A stretch of DNA of 64,000 nt from Gloeophyllum trabeum ATCC 11539 (taxonomy: Eukaryota; Basidiomycota; Agaricomycetes; Gloeophyllales; Gloeophyllaceae). Made by a program: the position numbers and the translations under genes. Under the pieces are notes generated by a model that worked only from the letters and a program-made list of their open reading frames with translations, was not told where the DNA came from and searched no databases. Below are positions 49,731 through 60,513 of this stretch, one piece after another. Positions within the stretch are counted from its first letter, which is position 1. Each line of letters starts with the position of its first letter. The stretch is taken from contig NW_006920411.1 of the NCBI RefSeq assembly GCF_000344685.1, positions 280,614-344,613 of the forward strand, in the 5' to 3' direction.

Positions 49731-52164
49731 GCTCGCCGGAGTATACATTGCCGTCAAGGAATGAGAGACAAAATGAAGAAAGAGCGAGGGCGACCGAGTC
49801 TAATATATACGTTGGCGCCCCAACGGAGGAAGAAAGAGTTGTGATAAACACTGCACGGCCGGCTCTCTCGGAGACGCCTTGCGCGCCGCTTAGGTAAGCA
49901 ACCCCCGGAATGACACGCGTGCGTCGGAGCGTCGGCGTCGTCCGACACGACGCCGCCCCCGCCTGCCTTTTGACCGTCACCACCGTCACAATATTCACCC
50001 TCGCCTCGTAGTTATGGCAATTTCGTGTGCTATACCCAGATCTTGCTCGTCGACGGTGCGCGACCTTTTGTCCAGTGCGGCGCCAGGGGATCGGATTAGT
50101 AGATACGAAGTATTTCCTCGGTCTACATACATCGGGAACATCAGAAGCCCTAGCTATGACATGTGCCAGGCAACCTGACTGCTGCCTGAGGCATCTCTGA
50201 ACGGAACGTGACATACGCTTTCCCGGCGGCTCGACGTCAACGGCTCTCATGTCGACCATGTTATCAGCGCGAGAGCAGAACGAAGGCTGGGACCCATCCC
50301 ACCATCTTCATTTCTGACGCTTCCAGGACTTGTGTACCGCTATAGGTCCACTCAGAGATTAGACGCACGTTTCTTCGCACTCCCATCGCCTTGCATCCCG
50401 GATCCACTGGTCATACCTTCATTTACAGTCCACGCCACCGATGCCAGAAATAGCAAAGCTGCCTCAAGAGGAGAACGCCCGCAAAACGTGAAGGGTACGA
50501 ATGCAGTTTGGGCAACCCCGATAGTGCCGATGCTTCCGTCTTCTAGCTTCAAGGATTCGTTATACCGTCTGAGTATCGAGTGAGAGCTCTAAGACCGCGA
50601 TGCGGTTTTATATGAAAAGGGCCGCAAGAACGCTGTAGGACTTACCTCCAGCTTGGGTCGGCGATGCTTCAAGCAAGCACGTAGATAGGCAGCAATTGTC
50701 GCGTTATCGAGGCTAAATTAGCAATATAGCCACTAGGGAGAGGACCCGGCCGGTCCTGTTACACGCTCTACATCAGGATACTGGATCAGACTAGCGGGGG
50801 TCGATTTACCGTTTGCACTTGACCAATACATTCGGCAGCTCTTGGGTATAGGAACTCTGTACATGGCTGAATTGAACTGCTCGCGTGGTCGTGTAGAGCG
50901 ATCGCGTCACGGAAGCAAACCGTAATATACTTCCGCTCGAGGGACATATATTCCCATCATATCTGATAAGGGTCTATAGGCTCACCAATGTTCGAAGTTG
51001 CATCTCGCCTTCTGAAGAGAGACAGCAGCTTATAGGGGGGCCAGTCCTTACCTTCCGTACGTCCTCATGGAGCTTTGGTAAGCCTAATATTAGAATCAAT
51101 TCGCGAGTGAACGGAAGTCTCACCACAACTACCAGGTGCACGACTGTATCAGACCCCAAGCTTGACAAGGCATCGGTGTCCCGGGCGCTATGGCAAGAAG
51201 GAGTCGTGAAGGAAAAGCGCAGGGCTACCAGGCTCACGCACGGACCTTCTACTCGTATTATCATCGGCGACTGGTGTTGACTGGCGTATAGGAAGATCAG
51301 GCTGGATCAGCTCACGGGATGGCAAAACGGCTGATCACACGCGAGTGCTATGGGCAACATACGAGCGACAGCGGGCGACTAGAGGTTCTGAGAATACCCC
51401 TTTAGCTCCTGACAGAACTCATGAGTGAACAATGATCCACTCGTTGGCGCGTCATTATCTGGGATTCGGATTGGGGTAGGACGAGACGAGGCCCGCCTAT
51501 CGAAGACCTGCCATCCGACTGAAGCAGGTACCCGGCGGGCTCGAGCGACGGAATTCGTCCCTGGAGTACGTCGACCACTGGTTCCTCCTGTGTACCTATA
51601 TGACGATATATCTAGAGAAGGAAAATAATCGATTTAGATGGCGTCGCTGACATGACTCACCAGACCCGATGAACCTCAGTCGTTGAATATGTGCGGATCC
51701 TCGAGTCCATCAATGGGCCAGAGATGCCCGCTCACTATCAACGTGAGCGCAGAAGAAGAGGTTGCTCTTTCCTCGCGTAACTGAAATCCTGCTGATAAGG
51801 TCATTGGTAAGGCTCTTGAATCGATTCGGACAATCATGACGTTCCCGCGCTGCATTCGAAGGGTAACTCGGGCAAGTTGGGCGGCCTAGACGTTGCCATG
51901 CAGATATTCCTTTGTTTAAGTTGTGAGTCGGTCTTGCCCAGTATTCGAGACAGTTTCCGCGGATACAGCTACGCAGGTATCAGGTTGAAAACGGCAGGCG
52001 TGCATTGTCGCCAAAGACAGTTATCGGCGGGGGAACTCTACCCATTGTTCGCTCACGAATGTGAAAGAGGGAGAGCTGCGAGGATCTTTCGTTGGGGCGG
52101 CGGATGTGATCAGAGGCAAAGCGACAATGAGCTCGACCCTCGGGACTGCAGGACGGGCAGGGGA

Positions 52165-52316
52165 AATAAGCTCGAGAATTTGCCTCGTTTCCTTGCAGCG
52201 CCGTACACGAGTGCGTAGACAGGGTAAATAAGCTCGGGATTTTGCCTCGTTTCCGTGAAGTGTCTGGACACAATGCAGAGACCGGACGAATAAGCTCAGG
52301 AATTTGCCTCGTTTCT
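52165..52316. repeat. 62-bp tandem repeat, three partial copies
   Basis: The sequence AATAAGCTC-(8 nt)-TGCCTCGTTTC recurs at 52165, 52227 and 52289, exactly 62 bp apart. A 28-bp block is well kept and the remaining 34 bp are only loosely similar. This looks like a short minisatellite or a set of repeated binding sites. Confidence 0.75.
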
Positions 52317-53040
52317 TCTTGCCATCAGAGTGGCTGTGTTACTCGCCTGGTTTGGCCTATATTTGCACAAAACGGTCTGAACCGCGACATCTCGTCCAGT
52401 ACTTACGCCAAATCTTCAGCACAAGTTTCTATAAAACAGATGAGCCTTGGGAGTCTTCCAGCCCTTTTGGAAGACAATGAAACGCAACCCAACCTCGTCG
52501 CTGTCGGAGGGAAAGGAATTTTCAGCCAAGTGTACATGTGAAATGCCCTACGTCACAAACGCGGTCACGTGACTGATCCTGTCGCGTCGGGTGGCACAGT
52601 AAATTCGCGTCGCGTCCTTATTCCACCCCTCGTTCGAGAGCTGCTGCTCGGTAGCACGTTGCAATACCTCTAAATGTGCTCTGACATGCGTGGCTATCTG
52701 AAATATAGGACTATTCCCGACTGAGCTCTGAAGTCAAGACGCTGGGACGCGTGCAGTTTGGACGCTTTGTGACCTTTGTCCTCACGCCGAACCGATGCCA
52801 CTTGGACAATGGTAACCACCAAAGCTGTGGCAGGGTGTGTCCCCGTATCCAAGCGCTTTTTGCACTTACTTTGATTGATCTTGCAGGAGCCTCTTTCATT
52901 CCGTTTTGGTTGTGGGTGCTTGTGGCGCCATCAAAAGCCACCACGAAACCCTGAAGTTACCTAATACCTAAAAATCCGTTCATCCCATATTGTACACACA
53001 ATGCCCTGCCACCAAGAAATGTGGCAGGCCATCCTGCCCC

Positions 53041-53048
53041 TATAAAAG
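53041..53048 (+). promoter_or_regulatory. TATA box of the orphan gene at 53152
   Basis: TATAAAAG lies 104 nt before the start codon, followed by a pyrimidine-rich leader. Confidence 0.6.
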
Positions 53049-53151
53049 CCCTTATGATCAGTCTGTCCTCCATCCAGTCCTTCGCTCTCCGGTCGTGAAT
53101 TCGCTGATTTCGTCTTCTTGTATTCATCTTTTCCGTTCTTACGACCAAATA

Positions 53152-53775
53152 ATGGCCTACTTTGATCTTCCCTTAATCCCCTCTGTCGGCGCTGGCGCCC
53201 CCGAACCAAAGCTCGACGTCCAACTCACAGAGGACTGGAGGGCCACTTTGAGCCCTGTAGCGTTCAGGCGGATCGAATTCCGCTACGCTGGGGCATCCCG
53301 CCCTGGGATTTTTTTTCGAGACTGCAAGTCGCGTGATGCTCTGAAATCTGTTATGGAGTGTCCCGAAGAGGTGCCGTTTCCCAGATTACAAGGGGCGCAG
53401 AGATTGAAGATCGTGGTAAGTCTTGTATGTTCCACAGCACAACTAACTCTCCGCTCACAGTATACATAGTGGCCAACGACTACGCTTCAATACGAGCCGG
53501 TGTTACATTCCATTACGGAGAACATGGCGACTTTGGCTGCGGAAATTGTCCAACACTTCAACCGTTTTGTCGCTGTAAGTTCTTGTATACCCCGGAGGGG
53601 TTTTCGCTTGATATCCTCTGCATAGGCGTACGCAGCTGCAGATGTAGGCAGCGCCGCCTGGTCTATGCAGGGCCGAATTTCGTGGAAGGACGAGATGCGG
53701 TTGGTGGCTCTCGTTAATATTGGGCCGGGCCGGTGGCAAATGGTCCTCGAACGCTATCAATACGTATTAAACTAG
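53152..53775 (+). CDS. hypothetical protein, 172 residues
   Basis: Three exons (53152-53415, 53470-53574, 53626-53775) keep one frame through two introns of 54 and 51 nt. The protein starts MAYFDLPLIPSVGAGAPEP and ends RWQMVLERYQYVLN. It has no signal peptide or membrane span and looks like a small soluble alpha/beta protein. I do not recognise it. A clear TATA box, normal introns and balanced composition argue that it is a real, expressed gene rather than chance. Confidence 0.72.
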
Positions 53776-55082
53776 TGGGCTTCCATAACGGCCGAGACAC
53801 CTGGCGCGTCTCAGTTCACGACTTCATGCGCAGGACACTTTCACTTTGACCACATCACACGACTTTGGGACGGGACTTCTTCATTACGACGCATTGTTTA
53901 TTTATTCGCATGCCACATCTGTTGTAGAGTAGACATCCTCCATCATGTAGAACGCCTGTAGCAGTAGTATTTCGTTCCTTTGGCATTCTACGCGCTCGAC
54001 GCGTGGTATTTGTAGCAGTAGTCTTTTCGTTCCTCGTTGCATTTTGTATGCTCGCGCAGCATCGTTCCACTCACTGACTGTACTATCGTATTCATGTACT
54101 GACCACCATGACGCAATACATACACACCGACGATTCATTTTGGACGTAGTGCTTAACGCCTTCGACACTGAGAGACGAGAGCAAATGTCGCGGGACCCGC
54201 TGTAAATTGTGAGCGTATTATATCGTTCTGGAACGTGATGGGAGGCTCGACAGATAGGAAATTCCGACTGCCACGAATCAAGTTGACAGGGATGTCAGGT
54301 ACCGTATTCTACATCAATTCAAGTCCCCGCTTGGAATGTTCGTTGTGAAATCGCTCGATTCACGGCTGCCAGGGCCATATATTAGCCCGAGACTCATCTT
54401 GCAAAGGGGATAGACTGGAAACTGATATCTATGAATCCATACCTATTCCAAATGAGACCGGATTTGCCCTCCTCAACAGCGACGCACCTGACACGAAGTG
54501 GAAACCATCCCAGCAGACTCTAACCTACCTCTCCCGCCACCAAGCTCGCTCGAACACTAAGAAGCACGAGAAGCACCGAGGCGGCGCCCACAAACGCCCA
54601 CAAAATCACTGCAATTCCACCGAAGCCGACTCGGAATCCTATTCAGGTAATGCGGGTCGCCTCGAGATCACGCCGACTGTCTGGCGACGCGGGGGTTCGG
54701 TCGCCTATTGTTCTCCATATCCGTGTGCATATCTCGGCAGCCCTATCGTTTGCGAGCTTACCAGTGGTCATGGGGAGCGCAAGTAGCTCGAGAGATAGGT
54801 TCAGGCCATGTGTCGGCCGATAGATAACATGGTCTCCGCAAGACGGAGTGGCGTTGGGGGGATATCGAGCCATTACAGTGGCCGAGCATCCATATAAGCG
54901 ACGGATACCATTTGCATGTCGCTTCCATATTCTTCTTGATCGTGTTATCCGCGAGCAATACAATTTCCTACAGCTACAACTACAACAATCGACGCATCAA
55001 TCCAAGCCATTCGATGCATAAAAGGGTCCATACCTACATTCGTACACTTCATACCAGACTTTCTTGACAGTCTCGCACCAGC
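53776..55082. other. 1.3-kb intergenic region
   Basis: The short frames here (for example 54963-54643 minus) show no protein character. A locally repeated phrase CTCGACGCGTGG-like/TGTAGCAGTAGT occurs twice (near 53955 and 54010) with no clear meaning. Confidence 0.4.
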
Positions 55083-56189
55083 TTACGACTTCTTCTTCTT
55101 CTCCTCGATCAGCTCCACATTGCTTTCCGGCACGCCCTTGAGCACGCCCTTCTCCTCCCTGATCATGTCGAACACTTCGTCGCTGACGTCGCCCTGGACG
55201 ACGATCTCGTCTAGGCCCTGGGCGTTCTTGGTGACGGAGGCGCCCGTGGCGAAGGTCTGCGCGAAGAGCTTCGCGGCTTTCTTCAGGTCGATGTCTACGG
55301 ATAGCAGATGAGCGGGCTCGGAGTAAATGAGGGAGAGCAATGAGTGCGCACCAAAGGCTTCGAGGCCGTGAATGGCTGTTACGTATTTGTTCTTTTGTCG
55401 CTGTATCCGTTTAATTTGGACCTGCAAGAGGTAAATCCAAACGCGAACAGCAGACGTAGATGGAGAACATGCCTGCGATGCCTATAATTTGGATTAGCAA
55501 AGCGTTCAGTAACCAGGAGACAAGAGGAGGGTAGAGGGTGGGGGAGAAGATGGCAGCGGCGGGGAAGAGATAAGATGGGGCGATGATGAGGGGGGAGGGT
55601 CACGTAACAACTATCTCCCAGCTCTATCTAGACATAGTTGAAGTACCGCATACCATTTTCTTCTTCATCTTCGCATCAGCCTTGGCCTCTGCCTTTGCCT
55701 CCTTCTTCGCCGCCTCCTGCTCCAGCTTCGTCTGCTGCTCCAGACTCATCGTGCCCAGCTTCGACTGCAGCGCCTCTGCCGGTCATCATCCAATACAAGC
55801 AGGAGGAGGGCAGAGAGCACACAGAACCGTTCGTCATCCACGAAACGCGCCGCAACGATCAGACTGGACCGGTACTCACCTTCGGAGTAGTAGCGGTCAT
55901 ACAGATCCGGATGCTCGCTCTTCAGCCACTCCTTACATTTCGACAACCTCGAGCCGAACTCGCAGTACTCCGGGGGAAACGTGCAGACTAGAAGCAGAGC
56001 ACAAGGATATAACCGACACCAAGCAAGACCGGGGAGATATTTGCGATGGACAGCGAGAAGTGTAGATCCAACAGATCTGGATTAATCTGGTACTCCAAAG
56101 AGCTAGCATTGGGATGTACCTTCGCAATACAGAACCTGTACGGGAGGCTTTGGTTGTGGGGCAGCTGTTGTCGCTTGTTCTGCAGACAT
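55083..56189 (-). CDS. TMA22: translation machinery-associated protein 22 (DENR homologue)
   Basis: A 196-residue ribosome-associated factor that with Tma20/MCT-1 recycles 40S subunits and promotes reinitiation. Exons: 56189-56120, 55987-55880, 55775-55654, 55481-55473, 55421-55352, 55294-55083. The N-terminal cysteine region (VLYCEVCTFPPEYCEFG, then LSKCKEWLKSEHPDLYDRYY) is characteristic. A Lys/Glu/Ala-rich helix follows, then the SUI1 domain (YVTAIHGLEAFG, DLKKAAKLFAQTFATGAS, EIVVQGDVSDEV). Exon 4 is a 9-nt microexon encoding Ala-Ser-Gln, which restores the conserved A-S-[KQ]-V junction; its downstream intron (55472-55422) has a GC donor and a normal length of 51 nt. Skipping it would still keep frame. 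Three introns are unusually long for this window (132, 104 and 172 nt). Confidence 0.94.
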
Positions 56190-56309
56190 TGCGGCGGATC
56201 TGACTGGAATGGCGCTCTTGAAGAATTCAGACCGAAAAGCCGTATAGAATGGGAGTGACCGGATCCCTAGTGAATTATTTATAATGTAGACAATAGCGGC
56301 TGCCCTGTA

Positions 56310-56380
56310 TCGGATATGGTGTAACGGCTAACATTACCGCCTTTCACGCGGTAGCTCGGGGTTCGATTCCCCGTATCCGA
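56310..56380 (+). tRNA. tRNA-Glu (anticodon TTC)
   Basis: A 71-nt tRNA. The acceptor stem is TCGGATA with TATCCGA, and the anticodon stem ACCGC/GCGGT surrounds the loop CTTTCAC with anticodon TTC. The T arm contains the B-box GGTTCGATTCC. No intron and no encoded CCA. An identical copy lies at 58426-58496 on the other strand. Confidence 0.96.
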
Positions 56381-56400
56381 GTAATACCATACCACACAAC

Positions 56401-56406
56401 TTTTTT
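56401..56406 (+). terminator. Pol III terminator of the first tRNA-Glu
   Basis: A run of six T residues 20 nt after the tRNA 3' end, a standard RNA polymerase III stop. Confidence 0.7.
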
Positions 56407-56719
56407 GACCCAAGTCACTCCATCTTTTCGACCATCGGCCGATTTCCCAGTCAACGGTGGGCACCTGCGATGTGGGCTTATCCTGGTCCATGGGAAACGA
56501 ATATTGGTCCACGGGAGACCTGGCATTTGCGCGCTTTTCGCGACTTGTCAATGGATGTTGGAAGGGGCGGGCACGTGCGATGATGTCATGGATGCGCGAG
56601 TGACGATGAAGCTCCTCCAAGTTGCCCATTCGAAGATCTCCAATGTCGCGTCCGCCAGACCCTTTTAAGCCCAACACGCAGTCTACCGACCGAGCTACAA
56701 CATCCCCCCATCATCCAAC
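56407..56719. other. intergenic between tRNA-Glu and the GC-rich gene
   Basis: No gene was seen. Open frames here overlap the tRNA or are short. Confidence 0.4.
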
Positions 56720-58199
56720 ATGATTCCAAGTCGCTCAATCATCCGCTCGTCGCGTCTCGTCCACACGACCGCCCGCCTCCGCGCCGCCACGAGCGGCGGC
56801 AAGGACCCCTCTGTCTCGCAGGGCCACGCCGTCTTCGACAGCAACCAGTCCCCGCAGGACACCCAGTCGCAGCACGCGCGCGCGGGGCTCGCCGCGTCGG
56901 GCGGCGCGAGCGGGCAGGACGCCGCGACGCACGACGGGCGCGCGCAGCAGGCGCCGCACAAGGGCGAGTTCGCGGGCAACCAGGAGGGCGTGGGCATGCA
57001 GGAGCAGATCGGCGGGAAGAGCGCGCAGGGCGCGGGCGCGCCCGGCGAGGGGAAGGGCGGGCAGGAGGAGGCGAGCCCGCCGGGGTGGTTCGCGGCGGCG
57101 AAGAGCAAGCTTGGCCTGGGCACGAGCGCGGGCGAGGTGAAGCAGAACCGGGGCGGCGGTGAGGGCGTGACTGGCACCGGGACCGGGCAGAGGCAGGTCG
57201 GCCCGCGCGGCCTGCACACCAGCGCTGTTAGTCTCACTCAGGGCACGAGGAAGGCGGAGCCCGACGGCAGCAGGCAGCCGAAGGACGAACACGTAGCCGG
57301 TGAGCAGAGTCCGCACTTGACGCACAAGAAGGCCGGCGCGAATGACCACGGGCGCGGGAACGCAGCAGCGGAGCCTGCGCTGCCGTCGAAGCGGAACGAC
57401 GCGCCAGAGGACAAGATCACGAACAGCGCGGGCGGGAAGCAGCAGGTGCGCCGGTTCGCGACGTCTGCGCGCGCGGGCTACGTGACGGGCGCGCCGAAGG
57501 GGAACACGCCGACCGAGCCTGGCGCGGGCGGGCCCACGACGAAGCTCGACGAGGGGAACCAGCTCGAGGGCGCGTCGCCGCTGACCGGCGAGAACCCGCC
57601 CGAGGCGCAGAAGGAGCAGGCACCCGACGCGGAGGAGGCCGACAAGAACAAGCAGCTGCCCGCGTACCAGCGCGACCAGTTCGTGAAGCAGCAGCACGGC
57701 GCGGCGAGCGAGAGCGTGCAGCCCGGCCCCAACGCGTCGGCGGGCCAGCAGCAGCAGCGGCGCTCGTACCACGCGAGCGCGCGATGGCGCGATGAGAACG
57801 CGAAGGGGCACAGCGCAGAGTCGTACTTCAAGGACGTGGACGACACCGCGCCGCCGGACTCGAAGACGCACGCGGTCGCGTACGGGGAGGAGGTGCAGCG
57901 CGCATCGGAGCCGCCCAGCGGGGAGTGGAGCAGGAAGGGCGCGGAGAGCAAGGAGTACCAGACGTGAGTATCTTGAGCATATATGCTCGTCGCGATGCTA
58001 AGACTTCTCTTGGACGTGTAGGGTGTCTCAGGATGAGCCGTATAGTCCCCCAGCACCGGGTGCTCAGGACGAGAAACTGCGATATGGGAACAGGGAGGAG
58101 TGGGGCGGCCAGCCTGGGAAGGGCGCCGGCGGGACCAGCCATCCTGGCGAGGGCCCCGAAGGTACCAACGCCGGAGGTAGGAAACCTGAGAGAGCCTAG
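56720..58199 (+). CDS. GC-rich mitochondrial-type protein with repeated presequence-like motifs
   Basis: A 473-residue protein in two exons (56720-57963, 58022-58199). The N terminus (MIPSRSIIRSSRLVHTTARL) is a good mitochondrial targeting sequence. The rest is Gly/Gln/Lys/Glu-rich, without membrane spans, and looks disordered. Strikingly, three further presequence-like motifs occur inside: GPRGLHTSAV (about 161-170), VRRFATSARA (about 243-252) and RRSYHASARW (about 347-356). Each has Arg next to an aromatic or Leu residue, then small Ser/Ala residues, like processing-peptidase sites. Exon 1 is far richer in GC than its neighbours, which also keeps a long antisense frame open. The gene sits between two inverted tRNA-Glu genes. 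Function is unknown; a multiply processed matrix protein or a desiccation/stress-type protein are possibilities. Confidence 0.85.
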
Positions 58200-58399
58200 G
58201 TTGTACCTATGAAATGAAGCCAGTGTAATTGTAGCGTCTACAATGCGTCTCTGCAGCAGACGAGCATTATCGTACACCTAAGATTTATTTCCGTGTATTC
58301 TACTTTGCAGCCTGGCGAGTGCCGATTTTAAATGTAGGTCGCGATAACGATAAAACATATGGTGAAGAAATGACACACTGGTCAAGCAGCGAGAGATAT

Positions 58400-58403
58400 A
58401 AAA
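58400..58403 (-). terminator. short T-run after the second tRNA-Glu
   Basis: On the minus strand four T residues follow the tRNA by about 22 nt, a minimal Pol III terminator. Confidence 0.45.
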
Positions 58404-58425
58404 GATGGAGCTATTCCCCAAACTC

Positions 58426-58496
58426 TCGGATACGGGGAATCGAACCCCGAGCTACCGCGTGAAAGGCGGTAATGTTAGCCGTTACACCATATCCGA
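58426..58496 (-). tRNA. tRNA-Glu (anticodon TTC), second copy
   Basis: Exact reverse complement of the copy at 56310-56380 over all 71 nt, with no obvious identity in the flanks. The two genes face each other (convergent) across 2.0 kb. Confidence 0.96.
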
Positions 58497-58581
58497 CGGT
58501 ACGATTTGCTCGTCCAATACTTGGTATCCCACCATCTGGTATCCGCACACCCGCCCATTCCAATCCATCATCCGATCTCCT

Positions 58582-58994
58582 TCATTCGCCGATAACATAC
58601 GTACACCCCTCCTCGCCGATCCACACCTCGTGCAGCTGGCCCGCGGGCACGTCGATGCGCGCGCCGGGCCCGAAGGTCTCCTTCTGCGCGTCTGGTTTGT
58701 CGGGGTAGGTGACGGTGAAGGTGCCGGAGAGGATGAGGTGCGTGGTGATGCCGGGGTGGGTGTGCGGGGCGTAGTGGGCGTTCCTGGGGGGTGGGAAAGG
58801 TTAGGTTAGGTGAAGTTGGACCAGGGAGAGGGAGAGTGGCGGGAAGGAGAAGGAGAAGGAATGGAGGGAAGGGGGGAAGCGGGGAAGTGGGAAGAGAGGA
58901 TTGGGGAGACGCACGCGCGGTCTGTCCAGGTGTAGACGCGCGGGAAGCCCCAGGCGCGGACTTCGCGCTTTGCGTCGGCTTCTGAGAGGGACAT
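58582..58994 (-). CDS. small cupin-domain protein
   Basis: A 93-residue single-domain cupin in two exons (58994-58915, 58783-58582) separated by a 131-nt intron. The conserved barrel motifs are visible: HTHPGITTHLILSGTFTV (two His, and the Gly turn), then GPGARIDVPAGQLHEVW with the third metal-ligand His. Such small cupins bind a metal and act as isomerases, dioxygenases or storage-like proteins; the substrate cannot be told here. No signal peptide is present, so it is probably cytosolic. The start MSLSEADAKREVRAWG is the only ATG that leads into the domain. Confidence 0.88.
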
Positions 58995-59827
58995 TGTGCG
59001 CTGTGTTGTGTTCTGGCTCTCGGGGTTGGGAGGTGGTTTGGTGCAGGACGATGCTGGTTGGGAACGCACGGGAATGTGTATGTTTATCTTCGGCGCGATG
59101 ATGTCATTTCGCCTGGGCAGCTCGCCCCTCCGGGGTTGGTACCTCGAGTGCCGTAAACCGTTGTGGGCTTTTCTAGTATATCGTACATACATAGCAGGGC
59201 ATGTTTTTTCTCTGACCTCGACGGTCGAACGAAGGAGCCCAAAAGAAGTCGCGTCGTGTAGAAGTCACTTCCTGAGATTAGTACTGAGAGACTGACGACG
59301 GGAGCCCGACGCGACGGCGGTGAGACCGACCCGACGAGACAGCAGTAATGCTCCTGTACGAGCATCCGCAAGCGTTCGGATCATAGCGTCGGGAGATGCG
59401 CATGGCGCGTGTTTGAAACCAGGCGAGGGGGTGGGGGGATTTCCTTGCATCCGGGGTTCTGCCTGTGCAGAGGCGGGCTTCCAGGCGTCTCTGGAATTTC
59501 GAAAGCAGAGGGTAGGCACCTCGACCCAGTTGCGCACGAGGCGACTTGCGCAACCGTCGAATCGAAGTCAAGCTGGCGGACCATTGACATCCGTTCGGAA
59601 CCGCGAAAGTCTCTCTGTGTGGCTTTCTTCGCCAAGTCCCGTCCTTCCTCTGCGACATCCCGCCCGAGAGAGTGATCATTGCCTGAGATGTAGCCTGGTG
59701 AACGAGTGGCGACGTAGACTGCAGAGGTCGAAGTGATCGACAGAAGATGCTCCCGAACTTAGACATACCCACCCCGGTATGTCATTCCCACGCCTTCTTT
59801 CCTCCGCCCTTCACTCCCGCCTCGAAC
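58995..59827. other. divergent promoter region, cupin and mitochondrial L13
   Basis: No gene was supported. The minus-strand 164-codon frame at 59772-59278 is Arg/Ser-rich without features and is not called. Confidence 0.45.
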
Positions 59828-60513
59828 ATGTCGCAAGCGATAGGCAACGTACGCCCTTTCTTCCCCCTCTCGTTCTACATTCACCAGGTGTAACAACTGC
59901 GTAGACCGCGCTTGCCTACGCGCGGGTATGGCACCACGTCGACGCCTCCGACCGGATACTGGGTAAGCTCGCGGAGCGGATCGCCATCGTGCTCATGGGC
60001 AAGCACAAGCCCATCTACGACCCCAGCGGTGCGTTCTCCCTCCTATGGTTTCTTTAACATTCTATTAAAAAAGAATGCACTCTCCTAGTGGACTGCGGCG
60101 ACTACGTGATCGTCTCGAACGCCTCGAAGGTGAGGGTCACCGGCCGGAAGGAGGAGCAGAAGGTCTACCGCAAGCACACGATGTTCCCCGGCGGGCTGAA
60201 GGAGGTGAAGTACAAGGACATGATGGTCAAGAAGCCCGACGAGGTGCGTTGGCCTTCCTTCCTTCCTTCCCTCCCTCCCCCCCCTTCGCGGTCTCATCGC
60301 CGTCGAGCGCAGATCATCCGCCAAGCCGTCTCCGGCATGCTGCCCAAAAACAAGCTGCGCGACCGCCGGCTCGAGCGCCTGCGCATCTTCGAGGGGCCGG
60401 ACATGGGCCGCCTCGGCGCGAACATCGTGCGGCGGTGGCAGGACGGGACGCTGGGGCAGTCGTACCCACGGGGGACCCGGAAGGCGGGGAGCGGGGAGGC
60501 GGGTGCGGCTTAG
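59828..60513 (+). CDS. MRPL23: mitochondrial ribosomal protein uL13m
   Basis: A 166-residue large-subunit mitoribosomal protein in four exons: 59828-59848, 59905-60028, 60089-60243, 60313-60513. It starts [20 protein letters not shown] and carries the L13 signatures [33 protein letters not shown] and the C-terminal [19 protein letters not shown]. Length and layout match fungal homologues. The first coding exon is only 21 nt, common for this gene. The C-terminal tail is Gly/Arg-rich and variable. Confidence 0.97.

Larger units (their letters stand above)
49731..53151. other. 3.4-kb gene-poor block
   Basis: No complete gene was found. Minus-strand exon-like stretches include one at about 51180-51060 (SDTVVHLVV, then GLPKLHEDVRK before a GTAAGG donor) and one at 50552-50352 with a hydrophobic helix. 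They may mark a diverged gene with tiny exons or a relic. A 62-bp tandem repeat occurs at 52165-52316. Confidence 0.35.

Noticed and set aside
52165..52316. Regularly spaced repeats resembling a CRISPR array
   Set aside because: Eukaryotic context, only three copies, 28-bp block with drifting rather than unique spacers, no cas genes.
56279..56677. Minus-strand frame containing SDTGNRTPSYRVKGGN
   Set aside because: This peptide is a translation of the tRNA-Glu gene, a common false protein.
56735..57871. 378-codon open frame on the minus strand
   Set aside because: It is antisense to the GC-rich mitochondrial-type gene; high GC removes stops, and its Arg/Leu/Ala-only composition shows it is a shadow.
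59278..59772. 164-codon minus-strand frame
   Set aside because: Arg/Ser-rich, featureless, in the divergent promoter between the cupin and L13 genes.
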